A DNA stretch of 64,000 nucleotides from Halomonas litopenaei (GTDB lineage Bacteria > Pseudomonadota > Gammaproteobacteria > Pseudomonadales > Halomonadaceae), in the NCBI RefSeq assembly GCF_017303055.1, contig NZ_JAEKJT010000009.1, forward strand, positions 124,001 to 188,000, given 5' to 3'. Below are positions 1 through 8,513 of the stretch, piece after piece (within the stretch, counting starts at the first letter, position 1; each line of letters opens with the position of its first letter). Both the position numbers and the translations under genes were made by a program. The notes below the pieces were generated by a model. That model had not been told where the DNA came from and ran no database searches. It saw only the letters and a program-made list of their open reading frames with translations.

Positions 1-353
1 GGCTCCATCACCACTTCCCGCGCCGACACGCGGGGCACCACCCGAAGAAACTGGCTGACGTAGCCGATCACATCGCGCCGCAGCAGATGCCACGCATGGG
101 CGGGCAGGCCAGCGAGCTCAAGTTCGCCATCATCGAAGTGCAGGGTCAGGCTGCCGCCACTGATGCGGTAGTTGCCGTTCACCATCTTCAACAGGGTGCT
201 CTTGCCGATACCGCTGCGCCCGGCCAGCACCAGACACTCGCCGGGAGACAGGTCCAGCTCGAGTCCACGCATCACGGGCAGCGCCTGGCCGCCCTGGGCG
301 TGCAGCACAAAGGTCTTGTCGAGCCGTCGGGCAGTAAGAAAAGGGGACGTCAT
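1..353 (-). CDS. phnL: PhnL, C-P lyase ATP-binding subunit (partial, C-terminus beyond window)
   Basis: ABC-type ATPase subunit of the phosphonate C-P lyase system; in E. coli PhnL works with the PhnGHIJ core and PhnK in loading ribose triphosphate with phosphonate. About 117 residues are visible before the left edge cuts the gene. A Walker A motif (GRSGIGKS) lies near residues 45-52 and a Q-loop-like VSQF lies further on. The ATG at 351-353 follows a CAGGAG ribosome binding site and sits 20 bases after the phnK stop, so it is the last visible gene of the operon. The signature motif, Walker B and anything after phnL (for example phnM) cannot be seen. Identity rests on sequence plus position directly after phnK. 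Confidence 0.9.
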   Translation of the reverse strand, partial: MTSPFLTARRLDKTFVLHAQGGQALPVMRGLELDLSPGECLVLAGRSGIGKSTLLKMVNGNYRISGGSLTLHFDDGELELAGLPAHAWHLLRRDVIGYVSQFLRVVPRVSAREVVME

Positions 354-373
354 CGTCAACTCCTGAGAAACCA

Positions 374-1192
374 TCATGGCGTCAGCACCGAGGACACCAG
401 CAGCTGGGTGTAGGGATGCTGTGGATCATCGAGGATCTGGTCGGTCAGCCCGGCCTCTACCACCCGGCCCCGACGCATCACCATCAACCGGTGGGCCAGC
501 AAGCGCGCCACGGCCAGATCGTGAGTCACCAGAATCACCGACAGGCCGAGCTCTCGGGTCAGGGTACGCAGCATGTCCAGCAAGCGAGCCTGGACCGATA
601 CATCGAGCCCTCCGGTGGGCTCGTCCATGAACACCAGGCGCGGCTGGGTCACCAGGGTGCGCGCGATCTGCAGGCGTTGCTGCATCCCCCCGGAAAAGGT
701 CTGGGGGGCATCGTCGATACGCTCGGGGTCGAGTTCGACCCGGCTCATCCAGTCCTGGCCGGCGGCACGCAGCTCGCCATAATGGCGCTGTCCCATGGCC
801 ATCAGGCGCTCGCCAACGTTGGCGCCAGCAGAGACCCCCAGGCGCAGGCCATCACGCGGGTTCTGGTGAACCAGGCCCCACTCCATGCGCAGCAGTGCCC
901 TTCTGCGGGCCTCGCTGATGGCGTACAGGTCGAGCTCGGCATCGCTGCCCGCCACTCCTGCGCAGCCCTGTTCAGCCGGGTGATAGATCACCTGCCCCTG
1001 GTCCGGCTTTTCCAGGCCGGACAGCACGCGCAGCAACGTCGACTTGCCCGAGCCGGACTCGCCGACGATCCCCAGCACCTCCCCCTGGTGCAGGGTGAAG
1101 TCGATCTCTTCGCAGCCCTTGCCAGGGCCGTAGAGGCGCTGAATACCGCGAGCCTTCAGCAGCGCGGGCCGTTCAAGCTGTGGACGCTTCAT
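374..1192 (-). CDS. phnK: PhnK, C-P lyase complex ATP-binding protein
   Basis: ABC-family ATPase of the C-P lyase complex, related to oligopeptide transporter ATPases but docking on PhnJ instead of a permease. Visible motifs are Walker A GESGSGKS near residues 44-51, the signature FSGGMQQR and Walker B LVFMDEP, followed by the D-loop and the switch histidine (LVTHDL). I chose the ATG at 1192 (272 aa, normal for the family is about 250) because it forms an ATGA overlap with the phnJ stop. An in-frame start nine codons upstream would intrude further into phnJ. The overlap implies translational coupling and near-equal synthesis with PhnJ. Confidence 0.94.
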   Translation of the reverse strand: MKRPQLERPALLKARGIQRLYGPGKGCEEIDFTLHQGEVLGIVGESGSGKSTLLRVLSGLEKPDQGQVIYHPAEQGCAGVAGSDAELDLYAISEARRRALLRMEWGLVHQNPRDGLRLGVSAGANVGERLMAMGQRHYGELRAAGQDWMSRVELDPERIDDAPQTFSGGMQQRLQIARTLVTQPRLVFMDEPTGGLDVSVQARLLDMLRTLTRELGLSVILVTHDLAVARLLAHRLMVMRRGRVVEAGLTDQILDDPQHPYTQLLVSSVLTP

Positions 1193-2064
1193 GCCATGTC
1201 CTCGCGGCGAGTGTTGCAATAGTCAGTGTCAGAGCACACGAACATGCGCCCTCCCTGGTCATCGGTGATGACCTCGTCCAGGTAGCTGTCGGTCGCGCCA
1301 CAGATGGCGCAGGGCTGCTCCCAGGCCTGGATCTCGAAGGGATGATCCTCGAAGTCGAGGCTCTCCACCCGGGTATGCGGGGGAATCGCATACAAGCGCT
1401 TCTCGCGCCCGGCACCGAATAGCATCAGTGCCTCGCTCATGTGCAGCTTGGGGTTGTCGAACTTGGGAATCGGCGAGGGATCCATCACATAGCGGCCATC
1501 CACCTTGACCGGATATGCATAGGTGGTGGCGATATGGCCATGATGGGCAATGTCCTCGTACAGCTTGACGTGCATCACCCCGTACTCTTCCAGGGCATGC
1601 ATGACGCGGGTCTCCTCCTCGCTGGGCTCAATGAAGCGCAGCGGCTCAGGGATAGGCACCTGGAAGATCAGGATCTGATCGGCCCGCAGGGTCTTCTCGG
1701 GAATCCGGTGACGGGTCTGGATGACACTGGCCTCGCCGGTGGCCGTGGTCGTCTCGACGCCGGCTACGCGCTCGAAGAAGGCGCGGATGCTGACCGCATT
1801 GGTGGTATCGTCCGCCCCCTGGTCGATCACCTTGAGGGTGTCGTCGGCCCCCAGCACGCTAGCCGTCAGCTGCATGCCACCGGTGCCCCAACCGTAGGGC
1901 ATCGGCATCTCGCGACCGCCGAAGGGCACCTGGTAACCCGGAATGGCCACGGCCTTGAGCAGTGCCCGCCGTATCATGCGCTTGGTCTGCTCATCCAGAT
2001 AGGCAAAGTTGTAGCCGCTGGCCTCGCCTTGGGCGGCGTCCGCGATACTGCTGTTGGCGATCAT
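1189..2064 (-). CDS. phnJ: PhnJ, carbon-phosphorus lyase radical-SAM subunit
   Basis: Catalytic subunit that cleaves the C-P bond of ribose-1-phosphonate-5-phosphate with a 4Fe-4S cluster and S-adenosylmethionine. The unusual cysteine array C-x2-C-x21-C-x5-C is intact at about C252, C255, C277 and C283. By alignment to E. coli the first three hold the cluster and the fourth is the catalytic thiyl cysteine. The glycyl-radical glycine equivalent to E. coli G32 is G43 in IPGYQVPFGG. The ATG at 2064 is preferred over one three codons upstream: it overlaps the phnI stop as ATGA and has AAGGAG eight bases before it. The protein is 291 aa, close to the family length of about 280-295, and should be active. 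Confidence 0.96.
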   Translation of the reverse strand: MIANSSIADAAQGEASGYNFAYLDEQTKRMIRRALLKAVAIPGYQVPFGGREMPMPYGWGTGGMQLTASVLGADDTLKVIDQGADDTTNAVSIRAFFERVAGVETTTATGEASVIQTRHRIPEKTLRADQILIFQVPIPEPLRFIEPSEEETRVMHALEEYGVMHVKLYEDIAHHGHIATTYAYPVKVDGRYVMDPSPIPKFDNPKLHMSEALMLFGAGREKRLYAIPPHTRVESLDFEDHPFEIQAWEQPCAICGATDSYLDEVITDDQGGRMFVCSDTDYCNTRREDMA

Positions 2065-3224
2065 TGGGCGCACTCCTTGGAAGCGGTGGGCGCTGTGGCA
2101 GTGTCTGCGGCGGTGTCAGCACCGCTCGCCTGCGCGTGCTGGGTGTCGCCTTGGGTGCGCTCCGCGTGTTCGCGGCGCAACCGGCGAATCAGGTCCAGCT
2201 CGGATTGGAAGTCGACGTAATGGGGCAGCTTGAGGTGTGACACAAAGCCCGATGCCTCGACGCTGTCGGCGTGGGCCAGCACGAACTCGGCCTGCTGGGC
2301 GGGGCTCTGAATCGGCTCACCCAGCTCCTCGGCACGCAGTGCCCGGTCGACCAGTGCCATGGCCATGGTCTTGCGCTCGTTGCGGCCGAAGGCCAGGCCG
2401 TAGCCTCGGGTGAACTGCGGGGCGCTGTCGCCATTGCCCGCGAACTGGTTGATCATCTGGCATTCGCTCATGACGATCTCGCCAACGCAGATCGGTGCGT
2501 CAAAACCCTCGACCTCGATCTCCACCTCCACCGTCCCCTGGCGAATCTCGCCGGCAAAGGGGTGGTTGCGGCCATACCCCCGCTGAGTGGAGTAGCCCAG
2601 CGCCAGCAGATACCCTTCGTCGCCGCGAGCCAGCATCTGCAGGCGTGTCGCACGATCCACCGGGAAGTCGGGGGGATCACGGGTGATGTCATAGGGCTCG
2701 CTGCCATCATCCTGCTCCCGCTCGATCAGCCCCTCCTGGTTCAAGCAGTCGAGAATCTGGGGGCAGGCCTCAAGGTCTTGATCCGCCTGTTCCGGTTCTG
2801 CCACGTCACGGTCACCACCCGCCAGCAGCATGAAATCCAGCAGGCGGTGGGTGTAGTCATAGGTCGGCCCCAGCACCTGACCGCCGGGCACGTCCTTGAA
2901 GGTGGCGCTGATGCGCCGTTCGATGCACATGTCGCTGGTATTCACCGGGCGGGTCTCGGCCAGTCGCGGCAGCGTGGTGCGGTAGGCACGCAGCAGAAAT
3001 ACGGCTTCCACGGTGTCACCGCTGGCCTGCTTGAAGGCCAGCGCTGCAAGCTCCGGGTCGTACAACGAGGCCTCGGCCATGATGCGATCCACCGCGAGCC
3101 CCAGCTGGTCCTGAACCTGAGCCACGGCCAGCTCGGCCTGCTGACGGTCACCCCGACGGCGATCTGCCATCCAGCGATGGGCATTGGCGATGGCCTTCTC
3201 GCCTCCTTTGACGGCAACGTACAT
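2061..3224 (-). CDS. phnI: PhnI, C-P lyase core subunit (nucleosidase)
   Basis: Core subunit of C-P lyase. With PhnG, H and L it replaces the adenine of ATP by phosphonate, giving the 5-triphosphoribosyl-1-phosphonate intermediate; in E. coli PhnI alone shows nucleosidase activity. The 387-residue protein opens with the typical MYVAVKGGEKAI and carries GPTYDYTHRLLDF near residue 120. Its ATG shares one base with the phnH stop (TGATG) and its stop overlaps phnJ, so it is coupled on both sides. The length is slightly longer than E. coli PhnI (354 aa), mostly through a polar, acidic-to-alanine-rich C-terminal tail after the conserved body. Confidence 0.95.
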   Translation of the reverse strand: MYVAVKGGEKAIANAHRWMADRRRGDRQQAELAVAQVQDQLGLAVDRIMAEASLYDPELAALAFKQASGDTVEAVFLLRAYRTTLPRLAETRPVNTSDMCIERRISATFKDVPGGQVLGPTYDYTHRLLDFMLLAGGDRDVAEPEQADQDLEACPQILDCLNQEGLIEREQDDGSEPYDITRDPPDFPVDRATRLQMLARGDEGYLLALGYSTQRGYGRNHPFAGEIRQGTVEVEIEVEGFDAPICVGEIVMSECQMINQFAGNGDSAPQFTRGYGLAFGRNERKTMAMALVDRALRAEELGEPIQSPAQQAEFVLAHADSVEASGFVSHLKLPHYVDFQSELDLIRRLRREHAERTQGDTQHAQASGADTAADTATAPTASKECAQ

Positions 3225-3898
3225 CAGGCAATCTCCTCACGGGCAGATGACAACTCAGGCTGCTCCAGTCCAGGGCCGCTAAGGCGGGTGCTACGGGCAA
3301 TGGCGGTAAGCTGCGTGCCACAGGTAATAAAGGCATCCAGGCCTCGCGGGAAACGACCACGATTGGCGTGCAGCACGCGCATCAGTGGGCGTACCTGATC
3401 GGGATCCCCCAGTCCCAGGCGACGCTCGCCGGGCACGCCTGGCCCACAAAGCTGCCAGTCACCTTGGCTTTCGATGGTCTCGACCATCACGATCAGCGTG
3501 GTGCTGCGATCCGGCCAGGCATCGGAGCCCAAGGCAAATTCCTCGACCTGGGTGAGCGTCGTCGGCGTCACCAGCGCGAAGTCGGCGTTGGCCGGGTCCG
3601 GTGTGACCCGGGCGCCGGTATGAAAGGCCAGGGCTGCCGCGAGGCCTGCCCCGGAAAGCGTGGCATCGATCCAGACTCGGGTTTCCAGATCACACAGGGC
3701 CAGCAGCGTCCCCCAGGCGGCCGACGAAATCGCTGCTCCCGGCGGCAGCGACGGCAACGCCATGCTGGTCAAGGTGCCCGGCTCCGACATGCACCCCAGC
3801 AAGCGCCGAAAGCGCTGCTGGGCGTCGTGTACAGCATCGGTCAGGCCTGGCCAGTCGTGTGGTCTGACGCTTTCCTCGCGTGGTGCTGTCATGTTCAT
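3224..3898 (-). CDS. phnH: PhnH, C-P lyase core subunit
   Basis: Structural subunit of the PhnGHIJ core. PhnH is a PLP-transferase-like fold without the cofactor and has no catalytic signature. At 224 aa it is somewhat longer than E. coli PhnH (194 aa). The N-terminal QQRFRRLLGCMSEPGT and the C-terminal ANRGRFPRGLDAFI segments match the family. Its start forms an ATGA overlap with the phnG stop, and its stop shares a base with the phnI start. A second in-frame ATG two codons in is possible, but the overlap supports the first. Confidence 0.93.
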   Translation of the reverse strand: MNMTAPREESVRPHDWPGLTDAVHDAQQRFRRLLGCMSEPGTLTSMALPSLPPGAAISSAAWGTLLALCDLETRVWIDATLSGAGLAAALAFHTGARVTPDPANADFALVTPTTLTQVEEFALGSDAWPDRSTTLIVMVETIESQGDWQLCGPGVPGERRLGLGDPDQVRPLMRVLHANRGRFPRGLDAFITCGTQLTAIARSTRLSGPGLEQPELSSAREEIA

Positions 3899-4338
3899 TC
3901 GCCCCTTACCATGGTGAAGAAGTCGACGCGCGTGGCCGCAGACTGGCGCGACGCCTGTTCGCGTTGCTGTGATAGTTCTTGCGCCAGCGGCGCCATCAGT
4001 TCGCTGTCGATGCGCCGGGCCCAGTGGTCGTGTCGCGCACAGGCATCGACCAGCGCGATCAGTTCAGCGTGGGCCTTGTCTCGGCCGCGGACCCAGCCAT
4101 GTCCCAGCGAGCCGTCGTCCAGGGCCACGCTGGCTCTGGTCAATGTCATCTCACCCAGGTTGAAGGCGGAGCCACTGCCGCCCATGCGCCCGCGTACCAT
4201 GGCCATGCCGGTTTCTGGCCCGCGCACACAGCGATGTCTCGCCTGGATGCCCAGTGACTGCCAGCCTTGGGCAAGGCGTTCGAAGGGCGTCAACGCCAGC
4301 AGGCGGTGACGTTGCATTGGGGTCATGGTCGACGTCAT
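3895..4338 (-). CDS. phnG: PhnG, C-P lyase core subunit
   Basis: Small core subunit of C-P lyase that pairs with PhnI in the heterooctameric complex. The 147-residue protein carries the family segments RGPETGMAMVRGR and FNLGEMTLTRASV. The annotated start overlaps the phnF stop as ATGA (4335-4338). Internal ATGs a few codons later (MTPMQRHRLL) are alternatives of similar quality. Position between the regulator phnF and phnH is the canonical E. coli order, which supports the call. Confidence 0.93.
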   Translation of the reverse strand: MTSTMTPMQRHRLLALTPFERLAQGWQSLGIQARHRCVRGPETGMAMVRGRMGGSGSAFNLGEMTLTRASVALDDGSLGHGWVRGRDKAHAELIALVDACARHDHWARRIDSELMAPLAQELSQQREQASRQSAATRVDFFTMVRGE

Positions 4339-5102
4339 GAGAGAGCCTCGTCGTCTTGAAACTGCGGACGTTCGTCCGTCGGAAAGTCGAAGTGGTAGGC
4401 AACACGATCGGCGCGAGCGCGACTGACGGAGATTTCGACCAGCCGCCCCTCCTCGTCGACGTTGTCACTGGTCAGCACCATCAGTGGAGCCTGCCGCGGG
4501 CAGCGCAGCAGCCGACTGTCGGCGTCATCGGCCTGGACGGCTTCCAGCCGCACCCTTGAGCGGCTCAGCCGCAGCCCATAGTGTTGATCCAGCAGTGCCC
4601 GGGTAGAGCCACCGCGATAGCGGTCTTGCCAACCGGGTACCCGTCGCGGGTCGAACCAGTGGCGCAAGCGCAGCAGCGGCGCTTCATCCACGTAGCGCAC
4701 CGTGTCGACACACAGCAGGCTGTCCCCCGGGGCGCAGCCAAAGCGCTGTGCAATGGCTTCCGGGGGCACCACCATCGCCTGGGTCAGGCAGCAGGTCTCG
4801 GTCGCCAGGCCCAGCTCAGCCAGGTTGTGCGTCACCTTGCTGGCGGCATTCACCGCATAGTCCAGGCGGCGATCCACCACCTGGGTGCCACGCCCCTGAT
4901 GGCGTGTCACCATTCCAGCAGCCACCAGTTCGTCCAGCGCCCGACGCACGGTGTGACGGTTGACGCCGAAGCGTCGTGCCAGTGCCGCTTCGCTGGGCAG
5001 CAGGTCGCCGGCGCGATAGCTCCCGCGCACTTCCCTGGACAACACATCGGCAAGCATGCGGTAGCGCGGCAGCCCTGCGGCTTCGGCAACTTGTCTAGAC
5101 AT
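4335..5102 (-). CDS. phnF: PhnF, GntR/HutC-family transcriptional regulator
   Basis: Predicted repressor of phosphonate genes: an N-terminal winged-helix GntR domain (residues about 15-80, with SEAALARRFGVNRHTVRRAL as the DNA-reading region) followed by a UTRA ligand domain (about 95-240). The ATG at 5102 is chosen because GGAG lies five bases upstream; a GTG two codons earlier would sit directly on that GGAG. The start codon overlaps the palindrome TGTCTAGACA (5092-5101), which fits the HutC-subfamily operator GTnTAnAC, so the protein may control its own gene and the downstream C-P lyase genes. It sits between the transporter genes phnCDE and the lyase genes phnG-L, as in E. coli. Confidence 0.9.
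   Translation of the reverse strand: MSRQVAEAAGLPRYRMLADVLSREVRGSYRAGDLLPSEAALARRFGVNRHTVRRALDELVAAGMVTRHQGRGTQVVDRRLDYAVNAASKVTHNLAELGLATETCCLTQAMVVPPEAIAQRFGCAPGDSLLCVDTVRYVDEAPLLRLRHWFDPRRVPGWQDRYRGGSTRALLDQHYGLRLSRSRVRLEAVQADDADSRLLRCPRQAPLMVLTSDNVDEEGRLVEISVSRARADRVAYHFDFPTDERPQFQDDEALS
5092..5101. promoter_or_regulatory. Candidate PhnF (HutC-type) operator at the phnF start codon
   Basis: Perfect 10-base palindrome TGTCTAGACA whose core GTCTAGAC matches the known HutC-subfamily pattern GT-N-TA-N-AC. It overlaps the phnF ATG. The same core recurs in front of phnC (8094-8101), and no other copy was noticed in the phn region. Confidence 0.6.
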
Positions 5103-5183
5103 CTTCACTCCAAAAAAAGAAGGCGATGTAGCACAGCCGTGTGGAGCTGATGGCGGTCGTGGCGCAAGCTGCCACGACCGCGA

Positions 5184-5978
5184 TCAGATAAAGCGTTTAC
5201 GCACCAGCTGTGACGCCATGTCCAGGGAGGTCACGGCGACGATGATGACCAGCATGATGGTGGCGGTTTCGGCATACTGAAATCCGCGCATGGTTTCCCA
5301 CAGCGCCACGCCAATGCCACCGCCGCCTACCATCCCGAGCACCGTGGCCGAACGAATGTTGGACTCGAAGCGATACAGGCTGACCGAGATCCACAGCGGC
5401 AATACCTGCGGGATCAGGCCAAAGATGATCTCCTCGATACGCCCGGCACCGGTCACCCGTATGCCCTCCATCGGGCCCGCTTCGGCGGCTTCCACCGCCT
5501 CGGAGAACAGCTTGGCGAGAACGCCGGTGGTGTGCACGAACAGCGCCAAGGTGCCGGCAAAGGGTCCCAGCCCTACGGCCACCACAAACAGCATGGCAAA
5601 TACCAGCTCGTTGATGGCACGAGTGGCATCCATCAGTCGGCGCACCGGCTGGTATACCCACCAGGGCACCAGGTTCTCGGAGCACAAGAGGCTCGCTGGA
5701 ATCGCCACCAGAATGGCCAGCAGGGTGCCCCATACCGCGATCTGAATCGTCACCAGCATCTGGTCAATGTAGTGATCCAGGTTGCCCAGCGCAGGCGGGA
5801 AGAAGTCGCCGGCCAACGTTGCCATGTTGCTGGCATTGGTAAACAGCAGGCTGGGCTGCATCTCGACGCCCTGCCAGGACCAGGCCAATACCGCCAGGCC
5901 CAGACCCCATAGCGCCAACGTGGTCCAGCTGCGCTTGGGCGGCATGCTGATACCGGATAATTGGGTTTGAGTGCTCAT
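5184..5978 (-). CDS. phnE: PhnE, phosphonate ABC transporter permease
   Basis: Inner-membrane permease of the PhnCDE phosphonate importer. The 264-residue protein has an N-terminal membrane anchor at about residues 20-36 and several further hydrophobic segments. The permease EAA loop ([20 protein letters not shown]) docks the ATPase. [12 protein letters not shown] near residue 220 is typical of the PhnE/PtxC group. Start: ATG with GGAGA four bases upstream. Only one permease gene is present, as in most phosphonate importers. A 75-base gap separates it from phnF. Confidence 0.94.
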   Translation of the reverse strand: MSTQTQLSGISMPPKRSWTTLALWGLGLAVLAWSWQGVEMQPSLLFTNASNMATLAGDFFPPALGNLDHYIDQMLVTIQIAVWGTLLAILVAIPASLLCSENLVPWWVYQPVRRLMDATRAINELVFAMLFVVAVGLGPFAGTLALFVHTTGVLAKLFSEAVEAAEAGPMEGIRVTGAGRIEEIIFGLIPQVLPLWISVSLYRFESNIRSATVLGMVGGGGIGVALWETMRGFQYAETATIMLVIIVAVTSLDMASQLVRKRFI

Positions 5979-6066
5979 GCGCTCTCCACAGAGGGCTTAA
6001 GTCATGCGCTGTCACGAACGGCGCTGAAACCGAGGCCGGGCCGCCGATAGACGGCCCGGCGAACCA

Positions 6067-7092
6067 TCAACCTGCGTTGGCGGCGGCGTCTTCGGGCATT
6101 GCCTCGGCCGCCTGGATGGCCTTCATGCGCGTATCGAGGTCATCGAGTTGGCCATCGATCTCGGCCAGACGGGCCTCGCGGTCCCCTTCACTCAGGCTGT
6201 CATCCTTGGCCACTTCAGAACGCTCCTTGAACAGGGCCAACTGACGGATCGGCAGCAGCTGATCATTGCTGGAAGCGACGAATTCGGCCCATTGCAGCGG
6301 CTCGAGGATGGCCTGCTCGTCGGCATCGTCGCCATAGCTCATGAAGAACTCACGCAGGGTGTCCTTGGTGGCCTCATCCAGATCGCTACGCCACACCAGC
6401 GGATCGGACGGGATCAGCGGCGACTTCCAGATCACCCGCAGCTGCTCGGCCTTGTCGGGCGCCGTCACTTCCAGACGCTGCATGCCTTCAGTGTTGAAGG
6501 TGGCCACGTCGACCTGCTTGTTGGCCACGGCCAGTGCGTTGGTCTCATGACTGGAATTGAGCGTGCGCTTGAAGGCGGTAGCGGCGTCGACGCCATTCTT
6601 GGCAAAGACGTAGTAGCCCGGTACCAGGAAGCCGGAGGTGGAATTGGGATCACCGTTGCCGAACACCAGATCGGAGGCATTGGACAGCACGTCGTCGACG
6701 TCATGCAGGTCGCTATCCTGGTGGGCGATCATCAAGCTCCAGTAGCCGGGGGAGCCGTCCGCGGCCACGGTCTGGGCGAAGATCTCGCCTCCTGCACGGT
6801 CCACCGCCTCCATGGCCGCCTTGTTGCCGTACCAGGCCAGGTCAATCTGGCCAAATCGCATGGCCTGGATCACCGCAGCGTAGTCAGTGGCGAAGAACGG
6901 CTCGACCTCCATCCCTACCTGCTCGGACATGTCCTCGAGGAAGGGGTCCCACAGCGGTGCCAGGTTCTGGCTCGCTTCGGTGGAGATAATGCCGAACTTG
7001 AGGGTATCGGCGGCCGCCAGCTGAGTGACGGCAGCAAGACCAAGACCTGCCATCAGCGGCAGCGACAGGCGGCGAACATTAGCAAAAAGCAT
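6067..7092 (-). CDS. phnD: PhnD, periplasmic phosphonate-binding protein
   Basis: Solute-binding protein that delivers phosphonates to PhnCE. A signal peptide covers about residues 1-28 (basic MLFANVRR start, hydrophobic core, cleavage near LAAA). The mature part carries family segments such as FFATDYAAVIQAMRFGQ and GNGDPNSTSGFLVP, which form the ligand pocket. The C-terminal 60 residues are acidic and helical, as is common in PhnD. The 341-aa length is normal. ATG is preceded by AGGAG seven bases upstream. It lies 91 bases after phnC and 88 before phnE, so it is likely cotranscribed. Confidence 0.95.
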   Translation of the reverse strand: MLFANVRRLSLPLMAGLGLAAVTQLAAADTLKFGIISTEASQNLAPLWDPFLEDMSEQVGMEVEPFFATDYAAVIQAMRFGQIDLAWYGNKAAMEAVDRAGGEIFAQTVAADGSPGYWSLMIAHQDSDLHDVDDVLSNASDLVFGNGDPNSTSGFLVPGYYVFAKNGVDAATAFKRTLNSSHETNALAVANKQVDVATFNTEGMQRLEVTAPDKAEQLRVIWKSPLIPSDPLVWRSDLDEATKDTLREFFMSYGDDADEQAILEPLQWAEFVASSNDQLLPIRQLALFKERSEVAKDDSLSEGDREARLAEIDGQLDDLDTRMKAIQAAEAMPEDAAANAG

Positions 7093-7183
7093 GGGTATCT
7101 CCTGGGGGGTGCAGGGGGTGATCTAGATGAGAGGTGATGCAGTCGTTGTCGGTATCACGTTGGATTGCCGTCAGCCGTCCGAA

Positions 7184-8038
7184 CTAGACATGCGCCGCCA
7201 CCGCGGGCTGGGCATGGGCCGGCTCTCGGGTCGGCGATGGCAAGTCGGGCTGGGCGCCAGAACGAAGCTCATCGAGCCCGGCGTTTTCGTACAGGGTGCT
7301 GAGGCGCGCATCGGTCAGCTCAGAGGTCTTGCCGTCGAAGTACAGCCGACCATCCTTGAGCGCGATGGCGCGATGACAGTAACGCCGGGCGATGTCGACT
7401 TGATGCAGGGTGATGACGACCGTGCGACCGTCCTCGGCATGAATTCGCTGAAGAATCTCCATCACTTCACGGGCACTTCGCGGATCCAGCGATGCAATGG
7501 GCTCGTCGGCGAGAATCACGTCGGCGTCCTGCATCAGTACCCGCGCGATCGCCACGCGCTGCTGCTGGCCACCGGAGAGCGTATTGGCGCGCTGATAGGC
7601 CATGCCCTCCAGGCCGACCCGGGCGAGGCACTCAAGCGCCCGCTGCTTCTCTTCCTGACTGAAGCGCCCGCTGAGCGCGCGCAGGCGAGGCATGCGCCCC
7701 AGCTGCCCGATCAGCACATTGGTCAGCACACTCAGGCGATTGACCAGGTTGAACTGCTGGAAGATGTAGCCAACACGGCAGCGCTGGCCACGACTGGCAC
7801 GCTTGATCCGGCCACTGGCCTGTACCTCACGGCCCAGCAGGCTCACCCGACCGCCGGTATGTCGGTTACAGCAGGTCAATCCGACCAGGTGGCGCATCAA
7901 TGTCGACTTGCCGGAACCGGAGGGACCGATCAGGGCAACGATGTCGCCTGGGGTGATCTCGAAACTGACGTCCTCGAGCACTTGGCGATGGCCGAACGTC
8001 TTGTTGAGTCGCTCGACGACGATGGTGGGGATGGACAT
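7184..8038 (-). CDS. phnC: PhnC, phosphonate ABC transporter ATPase
   Basis: ATP-binding subunit of the phosphonate importer. Motifs: Walker [10 protein letters not shown] (about residues 38-46), Q-loop YIFQQFNLV, signature LSGGQQQR, Walker B VILADEP and switch histidine TLHQVD. The 284-aa protein has a proline/alanine-rich C-terminal tail absent from the shortest homologues. Start ATG at 8038 has a strong AGAGGAGAGG ribosome binding site. It is the first gene of the operon; the Pho-box-like and operator-like sites lie 55-80 bases upstream. Confidence 0.95.
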   Translation of the reverse strand: MSIPTIVVERLNKTFGHRQVLEDVSFEITPGDIVALIGPSGSGKSTLMRHLVGLTCCNRHTGGRVSLLGREVQASGRIKRASRGQRCRVGYIFQQFNLVNRLSVLTNVLIGQLGRMPRLRALSGRFSQEEKQRALECLARVGLEGMAYQRANTLSGGQQQRVAIARVLMQDADVILADEPIASLDPRSAREVMEILQRIHAEDGRTVVITLHQVDIARRYCHRAIALKDGRLYFDGKTSELTDARLSTLYENAGLDELRSGAQPDLPSPTREPAHAQPAVAAHV

Positions 8039-8091
8039 GATGCCTCTCCTCTTGGAATGGCATCAGTCTGCAGGCGGCAGGTTAAGGCATG

Positions 8092-8103
8092 TTGTCTAGA
8101 CAA
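8092..8103. promoter_or_regulatory. Candidate PhnF (HutC-type) operator upstream of phnC
   Basis: Perfect 12-base palindrome TTGTCTAGACAA. Its core GTCTAGAC equals the one at the phnF start and fits the HutC-subfamily GT-N-TA-N-AC rule. It lies about 55 bases before the phnC ATG, where a -10 element would be expected relative to the adjacent Pho-box-like repeat. Confidence 0.65.
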
Positions 8104-8120
8104 TGTCATTGATGTGACAA
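8103..8120 (-). promoter_or_regulatory. Candidate PhoB box upstream of phnC
   Basis: On the minus strand two seven-base half-sites, TTGTCAC and ATGACAT, are spaced by ATCA, giving the 11-base period of a Pho box (CTGTCAT-like direct repeats). Match is about 6/7 and 5/7. Position just upstream of the operator palindrome and phnC is sensible for phosphate-starvation activation. Confidence 0.45.
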
Positions 8121-8451
8121 ATTCACCCGGACGCATCGACGTCAGCCCAGGCCTTTTCAGACAATTATTTTAAAAAACAGGACATTAAATATTGGCGTCA
8201 CTGTGCTGTAACGCAAATGCCACCGCACAGCCATATTCCGCTCGAGCGCTGTCCGTGTTCGCTTGAGGCGACGACTCACGGCGGTGCAGCGATGAGCTGG
8301 CGTGCTGTTCAGGCGATCGGATACCCGCCGAAGGTGGCCTGACAGGAGCAAGGGATACCCGGGATAGCGCCAGGCCATGGGCATGATTGGCAGGTTCAAA
8401 GGGAAAGTTCTGGCAACCGCGACCAGACTGACAGACAGCGCACCTGAAAGA
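8121..8451. other. Intergenic region between phnC and the VOC-like gene
   Basis: Divergent spacer with no convincing gene. It is less GC-rich near 8155-8200 (a run of A/T including a TTTAAAA stretch) than the surroundings, as expected for promoter DNA. Apart from the sites listed separately I see nothing I can name. Confidence 0.5.
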
Positions 8452-8505
8452 GGCAGCGTCCCTGTGAAAGGTAACGTCCCTGTAAAAGGTAACGTCCCTA
8501 TGCGA
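8452..8505. repeat. Three 18-base tandem repeats before the VOC-like gene
   Basis: Units at 8452-8469, 8470-8487 and 8488-8505 share the pattern GG(T/C)A(A/G)CGTCCCTGTRAAA, with the third unit diverging at its end. The array stops eight bases before the ATG of the downstream gene, so it would be in its leader. Confidence 0.8.
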
Positions 8506-8513
8506 GACAGCCT

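Noticed and set aside
2271..3398. Long plus-strand open frame across phnI
   Set aside because: Antisense shadow of phnI and phnH, which are clear on the minus strand.
7121..7128. Palindrome ATCTAGAT in the phnC-phnD spacer as a third PhnF site
   Set aside because: Only the inner CTAG matches; the GT...AC outer bases required by the HutC rule are absent.
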